A stretch of DNA of 64,000 nt, taken from contig JAPTJF010000016.1 in the NCBI GenBank assembly GCA_029339195.1, positions 62,001-126,000 of the forward strand. Reading direction: 5' to 3'. Of this stretch, positions 10,481 through 27,285 are shown piece by piece. Source of the DNA: Micractinium sp. NFX-FRZ (lineage: Eukaryota > Chlorophyta > Trebouxiophyceae > Chlorellales > Chlorellaceae). Position numbers and translations under genes: made by a program. Within the stretch, counting starts at the first letter, position 1. Each line of letters starts with the position of its first letter. Below the pieces are notes generated by a model. It was not told the DNA's origin, did no database searches, and worked only from the letters and a program-made list of their open reading frames with translations.

Positions 10481-12550
10481 TCAACCGACAGGAAACAGTG
10501 TGGCTGCTGGGGCTGGTGAGCCACGGAGCGACAGGACGCTTGCAAGGGCCCACGCCAGGCATGACACAAGGCAGAGCTCCACAACAGAGCTGGGCAGCTG
10601 CAGGAGCCCCTCTTCGTCATCGTCCGTCTGGCCGGGACCCTGCAGCGCTCCCTGCCCGCCAGCGTCCGCAGCAGGCCCGCCCTCAGCGGCGCCTGGTGCC
10701 TGCAGCCATGCCCCCGCCTGCGCCTGGGCCCGCTCCCCTGCTGGCTGCTGGGCCGCCGCCTGCAGGCGCAGCCGGCGTGCGTGTAGGAAGCGGCGGCGCA
10801 CGCCCAGCTCCAGCCACTGTATGACGAAGAGCGGCAGCGCCCAGCCTATCGCCAGCGCCGCCCACGCGTGGATGGTGAGGCACTGCTCCCGTGGCCCCGC
10901 TGCCCCCTCCCACACACGCAGCAGCGTAGAAGGGAGGGGGACAGCTACGCTGCTGCACTCCAGGGAGGGTTGAGGGGAAGGGAGGGGGCAGGCAGGGAAG
11001 AGGGCAGCGTGAGCGTCTGTGCAGGTAAGTACAGGGCAGCAGTGCCAAAGAACGACCGTGGCGGTAGAAGCAGCTGCATGTGCGCCCTCCGCATATGCCT
11101 CGGGGGATGCTGCGCTGAAGCAGGGCATGTCCTGCAGCGGCAGTACTGCCTACTGGTAGGCTAGCAACAGGCATGCCACACAGCGGCAGCGCCCCCCTGC
11201 CCATGCCTCTGCAGCAGGCTCAGCACCCCCAGCATGCCCGCAGCAGGCCCAGCAGCAGCGCAGCAGGCCCAGGAGGCTCAGCATGCACAGCAGGCCCGCA
11301 CTCACTGCAGCAGGCTCAGCGTGCCGTGCAGCTCCGCCAGCGGCGCCTGCACCCCCGGCGCTTCCAGCATGCGGTCGCACATGCACCCGCCGGCGGCCAG
11401 CGTGGGCAGCGCCAGCAGCGGCAGGAGGAGACGGCTGGCGCTGGACAGGATACGGAAGTATGATGAATACATAGCAGTCCAAAACACCGCAGAGTTGAGG
11501 AGCATGAGGAGGAGCAGGCGAAGAGGGCTGCCACCATGGGTGTCCATTAGGTTGGCCCGCCCGTTGAGGGCTGCACGGCAGGGGCAAGGGGCACCAGGGG
11601 CAGTCCAGGTGGGGTGTGGGGGGCTGAGCATGGTGTGCGAGATGAATGGCAGGGAAGGCGGTGGAGCAAGAAGACTTGGCGCTTGGAGGGACATGGGGCG
11701 GACAGGGCGGGCCGGGGCAGAGCAGGCAGAAGCCGAGTTGCCAACATGAATACAAATTTGCCCAGCAGCGGCCCCTGCGGCAAGACACGGCTGCCTGCGC
11801 ACCTAGCACCCGCACGGTCCATTGGTTGTGCAGCATAGCCAGGGCGCACAACGCCTCGCGGTGCCGGACATAGAAGCCGCGCCCCCAGGGGCGGTGGCTG
11901 ATCATCAGGGCAAGCACCAGCGCCAGCAGACTGTGGCTGCTGCTAATGATGGCCAGGCCTGCAGCCCGGGGGGAGGTGGTGGGGTGGTGGGTGGACGCCC
12001 GCTGTGAGGCGGCGCATCAGACAGCTCTTCCTACACGGGCTACCTCACTCTAGCCTGCATGGACCACACCTTGGCTGCACTCGCATGATCCCGCCTGGCC
12101 CCTTGGACTCTCAGTGTCTGCTTGATCGTATGATTGATATCATTATGTGTGTGTGTGTGTGCAGCACCACCCGCAGGGGGTTGGCTCACGAAAGCTCACC
12201 CAGCAGCCGCTCTCGGAACCACGTCTTTGCCCAGATCAGGAGCGTGAGGAGGACCGCACCCAGCTTCCACGCCAGCTGATCGGAATCGGCGCACGACTCA
12301 TTCACTGACCTGCATGGGTTGGCCAGATTGTTGCCACTACAGAGGTACTGTGGAAAAAAGGGGGAGGGGAGGGCGGAGGCGGTGCCGCCACCGCCTGGGC
12401 CCTGGCAAGCTGCCTGTGCTGGATGAATGGTGGGCAAGCGGAACACAATGAACGACTGCGGCGGGACGCTCACCTTCTAAACTCGGAGCCTCCCCAGCTG
12501 GTACTCAAGGCGCGGGCCGCCCTCGCTGCCTTCAATAGGCTTAACATCAT
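10481..12550 (-). CDS. Orphan multi-span membrane protein, 401 aa
   Basis: I do not recognise the family. Six exons on the minus strand join in phase: 12550-12474, 12336-12200, 11958-11803, 11570-11306, 11131-11033 and 10952-10481. The start MMLSLLKAARAARALS is followed by a short Cys-containing loop (NPCRSVNESCAD). At least five or six hydrophobic helices come next. Clear ones are LAWKLGAVLLTLLIWAKTW, ISSSHSLLALVLALMI, LRLLLLMLLNSAVFWTAMY, LLLPLLALPTLAAGG, AWAALAIGWALPLFVIQW and ELCLVSCLAWALASVL. A positively charged WLELGVRRRFLHARRLRLQ segment and a Gln/Ala/Gly linker precede the last helix. The total length is an exact multiple of three with one stop, which supports the model. The donor of exon 5 (GTACTT) is weak, so residues around that junction are the least certain. 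It may be a lineage-specific algal membrane protein. Confidence 0.55.
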
Positions 12551-12718
12551 TGTGAGATTGGCGCACTGTGGTGTGGACAAGGAGGCGCTCGGCAACAGGT
12601 CCTGCAGAGACCGGGGAGGTCGCAGGCCGGTCCGCAAGCCGCCCCAGGCGGGCGATTGCAGGGCTGGGGCCCAGCAGATCAACGAATTGGGTTTGCGCGT
12701 TTGTCAGATGTGGTGGGC

Positions 12719-13397
12719 GAAGAAGAAGAAGAAGAAGTTGACACGCGTGGGTGACTGGGGGGTGATACGCGACAGCCTGGCAGGCGGCGGCTAATGCCGC
12801 CGCTGCCAGACTGCCGACCCACCCCCTTTTAGGGGCCTGTCAGCCGGGGTCTGCCCTGTCCAACTCTTTCAGGAGCTTGCCTCTCGTTTTCCAGATGTTC
12901 TCAGTGCTCGAAACCGCAGCATTCAGCACCCGCCCAACCGCGCGTGTCGCCCCCTGCGCACTCACCCCACATTCCAGTAGTCCCTCCGCCAGCGTAGCTG
13001 TGACCAGGCCCGAATGCGAAACCACCACTGGGTACACAGTCACCTCCCAGGCAGCAGCCTGGCCCCTCAAATAATCCGCCCAAGCAGCATGCTGCCGCAC
13101 TTTTTCCCGCAACACTTCAACCATATTTTTGTCGCTGGTATGGCCAAACTCAAATATCACCACCTTTCTCTCATGTTGAGTGAGGGGCCGGATGGCTGTA
13201 GTGAGGAGCCTGTTGGGGTCCAAATTCGACAACAAGTGGCGCAGGGCCACATGCAGGCAGCGAGCGCATGCTGCCGCCAGCCTGTCCCCGTCGCGCCGCG
13301 ACACATGTGCGCAAGGGGCAGGGGCCAGGCGTCGGGCCAGGCGTCGATCAATGACGGCACACCAGGTGATGCCTTGGATCCCCGACGGTCCACCTTG
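12719..13397 (-). mobile_element. 5'-truncated LINE-like retrotransposon remnant with (TTC)n tail
   Basis: The minus-strand frame from 13397 down to the stop at 12840 is open without any ATG at its start, so it is a fragment of a longer protein. It contains KVVIFEFGHTSDKNM, then EKVRQHAAWADYLRG, then WEVTVYPVVVSHSGLV. This order (hydrophobic strand ending in an acidic residue, a K..QH helix, a V.P.V..G-type strand) resembles the restriction-like endonuclease segment at the C-terminus of some non-LTR retrotransposon proteins. About 100 nt after the stop, still on the minus strand, comes a (TTC)n tract (12737-12719), the sort of simple-repeat 3' tail typical of LINEs. A 5'-truncated insertion is therefore the simplest reading. 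Reverse transcriptase motifs are not present. The piece lies just upstream of the orphan membrane gene. Confidence 0.5.
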
Positions 13398-14122
13398 CTA
13401 GGCAGGGCGAGCTACCGGCAGCAAGCCACTGCTCCAGTACAGCACAATCATAGTTCACCATAGTGCACCATAGTAGTTAGCTCACCCGGTGACCCAGCTC
13501 CGCGTCTGCCTGGAGCTGGGCACAGCTCTCACTAGTAAGCGCCCGCCAGCCAGCTGGCACCAACGAGCGCCGGCACTGCTGACCTGCTAGTTTGCTACAG
13601 AACGCGGTGGCCATGGGCAGACAGAGGGAGCATAGATGTCAAGTTCGGGAGCGGATCGGTGTTCAGGAATGTGTGTGTGGTGGGTGTGTGGGTGGGGGGG
13701 CAGGCTGAGGGTCAGGGCCAAGCAAAGCGGTTCCAACCAAGGTAAAAACAGACGAGGGAGGGGCTGACGGAAGGCAGAGGGTGGCAGGAGGGACCAAATG
13801 GAAAGGGAGGCACATGCACCCAGACTTGCCAGCCTCACAAACAGTGCATCAGCTGGCAGCACGCGCGCCTGGCACACTGGCTGGCCAGCCCCCCTGGACC
13901 AGCGTGCAGCATCAGCACAGGCTCCTGCCAATGCAGCACAGCACACGAGGCCTGCATCCTGCTTGCCCAGTCCGTGCTGCATCCGGGGGCCTGCTGCGTG
14001 CTGGTACTGCAGGTGGGTACTGCGGACGGTGCCTGATGGGCGCCACACGTGCGGGCCGCCTCCTGAAACGGCAGCAGCAGCTCACTTGCGCTGACCAGGC
14101 GGCCCTGCTCCACGTGCCCACT
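13398..14122. other. Intergenic, 3' flank of cysteine synthase
   Basis: This stretch lies between the retroelement remnant and the stop of the cysteine synthase gene. It includes a TG/GGGTGTG-rich patch near 13670-13700. It is probably largely 3' untranslated sequence. I see no gene with family features on either strand. Confidence 0.45.
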
Positions 14123-17100
14123 TCACTTGCCCTCCAGGGGAGGCACATAGAACTGGCGGCCCGCCTCGTCAGACATCAGCACCCGCTCATTCACACCCAT
14201 GCGCTCACACTCCTCCCGGATGTGGGAGAACAGCACTGCAGGGGGAGGGAGGGAAGGAGGAGGGGTGGCCAGGCAGGGGCTGGGTGAGTAGAGGGTGGGC
14301 CGGCTGAGCCTGACCCGTCGGCAGCTGTGGACCAGGGCAGCTGCGGGTGTACGTTTGTGCATAGGCACGCTTGCCGGGCTGCCGGTGCGCACAACCCGCT
14401 GCTTGCCCTCCCTATCAGCACACGCACACTTGCCGTGCAGCCCGCTCACAACCAGTGCGCATGTCTCCTAAGGTGTCACCCTTCGCAACGCTCTGGCACC
14501 TCAGCACAGCAACGCCCCGCCCCGGCCTCTGCCAAACCTTGCTTGCTTGCGTGCACAGTCCGTTGGTGCGCGGCACAGCATGCAACACAAACACAGCATC
14601 CCAGCAGATCGACCCATTCCCAGCCCTGCCCACGCACCGCTGGAGAGGTATCGCTCCCCAAAGGACGGCAGGATGACGACCACCAGCTTGCCAGCATTCT
14701 CAGGCCGCTTGGCAACCTCCACAGCCGCCTGCAGCACAGCACAGCATGGGCACAGCATGGGGGGTGTCATGAATTGGGCAGGGCTGCTGCCCAGCAGGTC
14801 CCCCGCTGCTGCTCATTGCGGCCACCCGGTCCCTACTTAGTCACCACTGTCTAAAACAGACAACCTGCCCGCTGTCCCCGCCAACCTCCCCCCCGGCCTG
14901 CTAACCCACCAGCACCGCCGCTCTCAGGAGATACCCACCACCGGCCTCCTCCCTCACACATCACGCAGCCCTGCCCGCCCACCTGCACCGCGGCTCCCGA
15001 GGAGATGCCCACCAGCAGCCCCTCCTCCTTTGCCAGCCGCGTAGCCATGTCCACAGCATCGTCGCTGGCCACCTGCAGGGGGGTGGAGGGAGGGTGGACA
15101 GGGGGTGTCAAGAGGGCGGAGGTGGGGCCACTGCGAGCCAAATGACCGCTGGCCACCTGCAGGGGGGTGGCGGATGGGGGATGGGGGGTGTCAAGCAGGC
15201 GCAGGTGGGGCATTCGCAAAGTGCAACACCGCTGGCCACCTGCAGGGACGAGAGGGAGGGTGTCCAGAGGGCAGAGATGGGGCATTTGTGAGCCGCCGCA
15301 TCACCGCTAGCCGACGGCGAAGGAGTGGGGCGGGCAAGGGGCGGGCAAAGGGCAGGCAAACGGCCGTGTGCAGAGCACGCCTGGCGCAATGAGGAACAGG
15401 TAGATGGGCAACAGAATGGATACAACACACGAAACACAGCACCTCGCTCACCTTGACCACCTCGTCAAAAATCGTGGTGTTGAGCACGCCGGGCACAAAG
15501 CCGGCGCCGATGCCCTGCGGCACAGCACGAGGAGCACAGCACAGCACAGCACAGCACGATAAGCAGCGGCAGCAGTGCGTGGGCGGCGGCGAGGGTGCAA
15601 CACAACGGTCTGTGCAGCAAGAACCGGCTCCTACAAGCGAGGAGGACGTAGCGCTGGCAGCGGGCAGGCCGTCTCCTTTGCCGCCCAGCGCGTATAATGC
15701 CCTGCAATGGCGGACAGTCACCATGGCAGACGTGCATGCCAGCTAGCAGCAGCAGCAGCAGCAGTGAGCACCATAACACAAACACAAACACACCTGGATC
15801 TTGTGTGGCCCCGGCTTGCCGCCGCTGAGCACCGGCGACTCTGCTGGCTCCACTGCCACAACCTTCACGCTGGGCTTCTGTTGGCAGGACACAGGGCAGA
15901 GGGGAAGGGTGGGCAGGAGGCAGGAGGCAGAGGGTAAGGGCGGGCAGGGCAAACACAAGGGGTGGGCAGGACGGATATAAAGGGTGGGCAGGAGCGAGGC
16001 GGTGAGCGAGCCAGTGCGAAACGGTGGCCTCCAAGCGGGTGAGGCGGTGCATCGGCTGGGACGAGTGCATGGGCGCGTAAGGCAGCCCAGCACTGGCAGC
16101 GGTGCGGCAGCAAGGCTGCTCGAGTATCGTGCATTTGGGGGCACAGCGCTCTAGCACAGGGGTGCCAGCTCAGCCCAGCCCAGCACCGCCATGCCAGCTC
16201 AGCACAGCCCTACCCTGCCAGCTCAGTCCAGCACAGCCCCGCCCTGCCAGCTCAGCACCTGCGACTTGAGGTACTCTCCCACCCCGGTGATGGTGCCGCC
16301 GGTTCCGACGCCGCTCACGAAAAAGTCAACCTGAGGGCACCACACGGGGGGTAGGAAGGAGGGCAAGCGGGAGGACGCGGCAGTGAGACGAGGAGAGCAA
16401 GTTGTCGCTGTGCTGGCGGTGTGGTGAGGGTGAGGGTGGGCACGGCAGAACGTCGGTTAACCCACCACGTTGCACCGAAAGGTCCAGCTGTCCCGCCCAC
16501 CCACCTGCCTACCTTCCAATGCCGCCACAACCCCCGCCCACCTGCCCTCCTGCGCCTCCTGTTGCTGCCAAAGCATGTCACGCCCCTCCATTCGCCCGCA
16601 AGCCCACCTCTTGAAATAAAAAGTGGCCTGCCCCTCCACCAGCCCCTCGCTGTGCCGCCAGATCTCGGGCCCCGTGGCCTGCACGCCCCCTGCCCCTCCA
16701 TTGGCCCCAGCAGCTCCACCTCCTAGAGGCAGCCCCCCCTTGTTCCCCAGCCCGTCGCTGTCCCTCCACATCTCAGGCCCCGTGGCCTGCACGTGGCCCG
16801 CATGTGTGCGGCCCCTCCCCTGCCGCCCTGCAGCCGCACTTCTCTTATGCCAGCTTACACCCCCCCCACAACCGCACACACCTGCCCCTCGCTGTCCCGC
16901 CAGATCTCGGGCCCCGTGGTCTGCACGTGGCCCGCATGTGTGCTTCCCCTCCCCCGCCACCCTGCAGCCCCACCTCTCTTATGCCAGCCCCACAAACGCA
17001 CACACCTGCCCCTCGCTGTCCCGCCACATCTCAGGGCCCGTGGTCTGCACGTGGCCCGCATGTGTGCTTCCCCTCCCCCGCCACCCTGCAGCCCCACCTC

Positions 17101-19939
17101 TCTTATGCCAGCCCCACAAACGCACACACCTGCCCCTCGCTGTCCCTCCAGATCTCGGGCCCCGTGGTCTGCACGTGGATCTGCGCGTTGGCCGGGTTGT
17201 CAAACTGCTGCAGGATGTACGAGTTGGGGGTGGAGGCCGCAATCTCCTCGGCCTTCATCACCGCGCCCTTCATGCCTGCAGGAGGGAGTGGGAGGCCAGG
17301 AACAAGTGCTTTGAGAGTGAGCCAGGAAACAAGTACACAATGAAACAGGTTGGCCACTGCTGCACACTGTAAGAGAGTTGGGGGTGGAGAGGCCGCGATC
17401 TCCTCCGCCGCCATCACAGCGCCCTTCATGCCTGCAGGGGGTGTGGGTGGAAATCACGAACAGGTCTTGGGATCGAGCCAGACGACAAGCAAACAAGTGC
17501 AACGGGTGGTCAAACTGCTGCACACTGTGAGAGAGTTGGGGGTGGAAGCCGCAGTCTCTTCCGCCTTCACGCCCTTCATGCCTGCCAGGGGGCTGGGCCA
17601 CACACACACACACAGGTTGCGGAGAAGGGCAGACGGGCTTCCGAACATGCGTGCCACAGCATGTGCTGCCAAGAGCTGCCCCAAGAGCACCTAGAGCACA
17701 CAACACCAGCTGGGCACAGCCCTTGGCTGGGTCTGTGAGCAGCAGCTGCGCCCCGCTTGGCTTGCTAAGAGCATGCCCTCCCGTCTCCGCCCCGCCTTGC
17801 CCCACCGCGCCTGTTGGTATGCGCAAAAGCAGCTAGGTACACAAGCAACCCACCCTTGGCTGGGTCTGTGAGCACCAGCTGGGCGCCAAAGGCCTGCAGC
17901 ATGACGCGGCGCTCCAGTGACATGGAGGCGGGCATGGTGAGGATGAGCTTGTAGCCCTGCAGCGGGCACAGCGGGCACAGCAGGCGCAGCATGGTCAGCA
18001 GGGATCCAGTGACATACAGGCGGGCATGCAGCAGGGACAGGAGGGGAGCACAGCACATCACAGCACAGCGGGGTGCCATGCGCGGCATGGCCGTCGCAGC
18101 AGGCACAGCATGGGTAGAACAAGCTTCCTGGGGAGAGCGGCAGCCAGACAGATTGGGCGAGCTGCTGCAGCAGCTGCACCCTCTCGCAGGTCTGCAGCAA
18201 CGCATGCATTCTTCTGGACGCATTGCATTCACCCCCCCTGAATGCAGCGCAATTATTCGCCCAGGATACCCCTCAAGAGCACTCCCCAGCGATACTTGCC
18301 CACCCACCTTGGCCGCCGCCACAAATGCCAGACCTGCGGAACAGCAGGCACAGCATGCACAGTCACGAGCATGCTTGCTTTGCAAGCAACGCCCTCTTGC
18401 CTGGGTGCACCCGACTGCCTAACACCGCAGGACCAAGCAGCAACCAGCAGTGCTGCTGGATGTGTTTGCAGCGTGCAAGTGGGCAGGCACATGTGCAGGC
18501 AGCAGGCAGGCAGGCAGGCAGGCAGGCACACGTGCAGGCAGGCAGGCAGGCAGCTCCCATGCCACTCACCAATGCCGGTGTTGCCAGAAGTCGGCTCAAC
18601 AAGCGTGGTGGTGCCTGCAGGCGCGGGCGATGCGAGTACGCAGGCAGGCAGGGGGCAGTGAGCATGCCAAGCCACACGGGGCCTGGATGCAGCAAAAGGG
18701 TGGGTAGGAAGTGTCCGCAGCCACGTGCATGCAGCTTCCTGCTAGCTACCTCGTTGATACTGGAACTGCGTGCTGGCCACAAATGCCCGTCAGACACCCG
18801 GCCAGCCAACCACTCCATCCCCCAACCAGCCAGCCAGGCCAGCCGGTTGCACTGCTGCACGGCATGCATCTAGAACCTCTGGCGGCCCAGCACAGCCTGG
18901 CCACCCACCCGGCTTGATGAGCCCCTTTCCCTCTGCGTCCTCGATCATTGCCCGACCGATGCGGTCCTTGACTGAAGGGGAGTCGTCAGAAGATGCATAT
19001 TGATGGGCAAGCACGTGGCACACAGTCGGTGCGCCAAGCTAGCACCGGCAACAACAACAACAACATTACGCCCCCCGCCATGTGAGCAACTGCAGCTGCA
19101 CTCCTTGCGTGCTGGCCTGCACCTGCTGCCATCGCCTCTACTTGCTGCAGATGCACCCTTCCAACACTGGCATGCCCACGACAGCTGCAGGGCAGCCACC
19201 AGGCAGAACCAGCAGACCTCCAGCCCAGCCAGCACCCACCCGAGCTGCACGGCTCGCAGCTCTCCAGCTTGGCGGCCACCCGGGCCACACACCCTGCCGA
19301 GGCGGGGATGCGGTTCAGGTAGACCATGGGGGTGTCGCCAATCACTGAAAGGGGGCGGTGCAAGTATAGGGAGGGACATGTGGGCGTGTGGGCAGACTGC
19401 GAGAGAGGGGTGCAGCTCACAGGGTGGCACACGTGGGGGTCCCCTGCAGTGCAAGCGCTGCAGGGGGTGACATGAGATTTGTGCAGTTGTGTGCTCTGAG
19501 TTCACGCAGCGTGGAGCAAGGGAGGTGCTGGAAACCAATGCATGCAGGGATCAGGTACAGAGGGCGTCGGAGAGTATGCGCCAGAGGACAGCGATGGGAA
19601 CAGCCAGCGGCTTGCGAGGTTGCTGGGTGGATGGGCAGACACCAGGGCAGAGCAGGACACACAAGCAAGAGCCCCACCCTGCTGCCAGCCTATGGCACAC
19701 TGCAATGTTCCCAGCACCCGCTCACCCTCCACAATGCTGCTGGCAATCCGCTGGCTGTTCTTTGTCAGCACTGCCTTGCCGGAAGCAGGGGCAGCGGCAG
19801 GGGCCGCCTCGGCACGCACCGCCACATGCCGGCGGGACGCTGCGGCAGCCTGCACACGCTTGTGGATGGCAGTGGCGGCCCAGATAGCAGATTTGGGCAG
19901 TGCTGCAGCCCTCCAGGTGTACACCACACCAGCTCCTGC
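14123..19939 (-). CDS. Cysteine synthase (O-acetylserine (thiol)-lyase), plastid-type
   Basis: This PLP enzyme makes cysteine from O-acetylserine and sulfide. Thirteen exons join in phase: 19939-19726, 19344-19240, 18971-18909, 18614-18570, 18333-18308, 17956-17854, 17275-17130, 16330-16259, 15877-15794, 15514-15452, 15072-14983, 14728-14638 and 14235-14123, coding 404 residues. Family motifs appear in order: [25 protein letters not shown] with the PLP lysine, [41 protein letters not shown] (phosphate-binding loop), [22 protein letters not shown] and GISSGAA. The first listed exon is Ala/Arg-rich, fitting the end of a plastid transit peptide. It opens after a CTCTAG acceptor without an ATG, so at least one more 5' exon exists, probably within 19950-20200. 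I could not fix it. Exon 5 is only 26 nt. Introns contain many copies of exons 6, 7 and 11 (separate entries). The gene is divergent from the SnRK1 kinase. Confidence 0.88.
15152..15250 (-). repeat. Copies of the cysteine synthase exon 11 acceptor
   Basis: The true acceptor at about 15066-15080 reads on the plus strand CTGGCCACCTGCAGGG. The same string recurs near 15150-15168 and 15232-15246. Each is followed by G/T-rich sequence like the true 3' end of the intron. On the minus strand each copy is an intact CCTGCAG|GTGGCCAG acceptor, giving three candidate 3' splice sites in the same intron. Confidence 0.65.
16628..17128 (-). repeat. 124-bp tandem array of the cysteine synthase exon 7 donor region
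   Basis: The 3' end of exon 7 (minus-strand peptide [15 protein letters not shown] followed by GTGTGTG) is at 17130-17178. Near-identical copies start at 17005 and 16881, exactly 124 bp apart from each other and from the exon. More diverged copies lie around 16738-16795 and 16628-16690 and read VQATGPE. Each copy retains the coding piece, the donor and following intron sequence. On the plus strand the unit starts CCTGCCCCTCGCTGTCC. The array therefore contains four extra decoy donors downstream of the real one. Confidence 0.85.
17369..17587 (-). repeat. Two partial copies of the cysteine synthase exon 7 acceptor half
   Basis: Exon 7 begins [15 protein letters not shown] after a TGCAG acceptor (17275). 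Upstream in the preceding intron, the blocks at about 17369-17437 and 17531-17587 translate as [15 protein letters not shown] and [13 protein letters not shown]. Both have their own CTGCAG or CTGGCAG acceptor, and both then diverge into TVCS. So this exon has duplicated outwards at both of its ends. Confidence 0.8.
17722..17762 (-). repeat. Copy of the cysteine synthase exon 6 end
   Basis: Minus-strand translation gives [14 protein letters not shown], a near copy of the true exon 6 end [15 protein letters not shown] (17854-17900). It again runs into a GGGCTGTGC donor-side sequence. It lies in the intron between exons 6 and 7. Confidence 0.7.
17995..18038 (-). repeat. Copy of the cysteine synthase exon 6 core in the upstream intron
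   Basis: The plus-strand string GGATCCAGTGACATACAGGCGGGCATG matches exon 6 positions near 17912-17938 (CTCCAGTGACATGGAGGCGGGCATG), the part encoding MPASMSLE. It sits just upstream of exon 6 on the minus strand. Confidence 0.6.
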
Positions 19940-20672
19940 CTAGAGAAGTAAACAGCAGGATGGGGCTGGGCCTGTGGCGGCAGCGCTGCCACAGCGGCAG
20001 CGGCACCGGCGGTGGCAGTGACACGAGGCGACACCAGGCGCAGCTTGCACGCCACATTCGCTACAGACAGCCCTGCCCGACGGCAAGAGCAGCGCTGCAA
20101 AGGAGGAGCTGTAAACCCCAGAGGGAGTCCTGTAGGGCAGGCCTCGCTGCGCCTCGTAATGGGGCTGCACCGGCTGCGATCTCATCATTGAAACCGCAAG
20201 ATCGCGAGCAACCTCCCCGCACCTTGCTGCGAGTTGCCCGAGTGGGCTGAGCAGGTGCCCAGCTGGGGCAGGCCCTCGCCGACATGCTGGTTGCCATGAT
20301 GTTGGTGGCCGAGACTGCTGCGACCAGATCTGACGCCCAGCGGAGCTTTTGGCCCACGCTGCCCATGTGGCATGAGGCCAACTTGACGCTGGGTCCCCTG
20401 TGGCCCGCCAGCGATCGCGCATTCTCTGCCGACATTCCCATCTTGCACCTGAACATCACATCCGACAGTAGGGACCACTGTCGGTCGGCCCTGCCGGTCA
20501 CTTTTGCTCGGAGCTGCCAGCGACCTGCCCATCGCATCACTGCGCCTCTGCCCTGCTCAAATACGCAGCCCGGAACTGTCAGGAGCGCAGCCAGCGCGTT
20601 ACGCCCCGCATTGCTGCTGCCGAGACTGAGGCAGCGGGCCCTAGTTCGGCAGCGAGCCAGGCGCTAGCAGCA
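19940..20672. other. Divergent intergenic region (cysteine synthase / SnRK1)
   Basis: This region separates two divergently transcribed genes and must hold the missing 5' exon of cysteine synthase plus both promoters. On the minus strand there are ATGs at 20187 (start of an open frame running to 19940) and near 20026. Neither joins to the 19939 exon in phase with a convincing donor. No other gene is visible. Confidence 0.45.
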
Positions 20673-26472
<5,800 letters not shown>

Positions 26473-27285
26473 CCAGCAGCCAGCCTGACCTCGGTGCTAC
26501 GGCTCCCACCAGCAGGCAGCCTGCGGAGGCTTGATATTGCAGCCCTCTGCAGCCTGCAGCGGCCTGCGCTCAGGCGCTGCGGTTCTAGGCAGCCTTGTTG
26601 CTATCACTTGGTGCTGTTGCGACTCCTGCGGGCAGCTTGCTCGCAGCGCTGTGCGTGCAGCCGGCCCGCAGCATTGCGCTCGCGCTGTGTGCTGGGATGG
26701 GCATGTGCACTGCCGACCCGCTTGCGCCCCTGCCTGGGCAGTTTTCGGGGACAGCGCTGTTACCACACACTCGCTCCTGCCCTCGAGTGCGCGGCAGGGC
26801 ATCCAACGTGCTTGGCCCCCTGCCACATTTTTGCCTCCAGTTTTGCTGGCCGAGCCCCCACCCGCCCCTTGGCTGGCCCCTCTCCCATCCTCTCATGACC
26901 GCCCTCACCTGCCCGCATTTTGTCGCTCCAGCGACGCACTCGGTTCCCCTCTTCTTTCCTCCCCCTCTGCTGCACTTGCGCTTTGGAGCACTGCCTAATT
27001 TTCTGCTTCACAGGCGGGCAGCGATGCAAGCCTACCACACCACAGTACAGATGGGAGCAGCAGGCAGGGCTGGGCGGCGGGTGGGAGAGATTGGAGGAAG
27101 TGACACAAAGGCTGTCTGGGGCCAGCACTCCACCCTCCAAGCATTCAAGAGGCCACGGGATTCAAAAGACATGGTTTCAATGAGAAAGGCCAAGAGGGAC
27201 AGTGGGGAGACTGAGGGGCACTTGTGGAGGAAAGCGTTGTAGGAGAACATCAACCCCCCCGGCCCATGCTGCCTCGCTTGAAGCG
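26473..27285. other. Intergenic, kinase to acyltransferase
   Basis: Both flanking genes are on the plus strand, so this holds the kinase 3' end and the acyltransferase promoter. Open frames run through it but have no family features and no clear splice structure. An additional upstream acyltransferase exon cannot be excluded. Confidence 0.4.

Noticed and set aside
16628..17128. CRISPR-like look of regularly spaced repeats
   Set aside because: The 124-bp units are contiguous tandem copies of exon plus intron sequence with no unique spacers, in a eukaryotic gene.
16457..17343. Several overlapping open frames with repeated peptide blocks (for example [13 protein letters not shown])
   Set aside because: They arise from the 124-bp array of cysteine synthase exon 7 copies read in other frames or on the opposite strand, not from a repeat protein.
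26595..27242. Plus-strand 215-codon frame before the acyltransferase
   Set aside because: No family match, composition unlike the coding exons, and no phase-compatible donor joining it to 27286.
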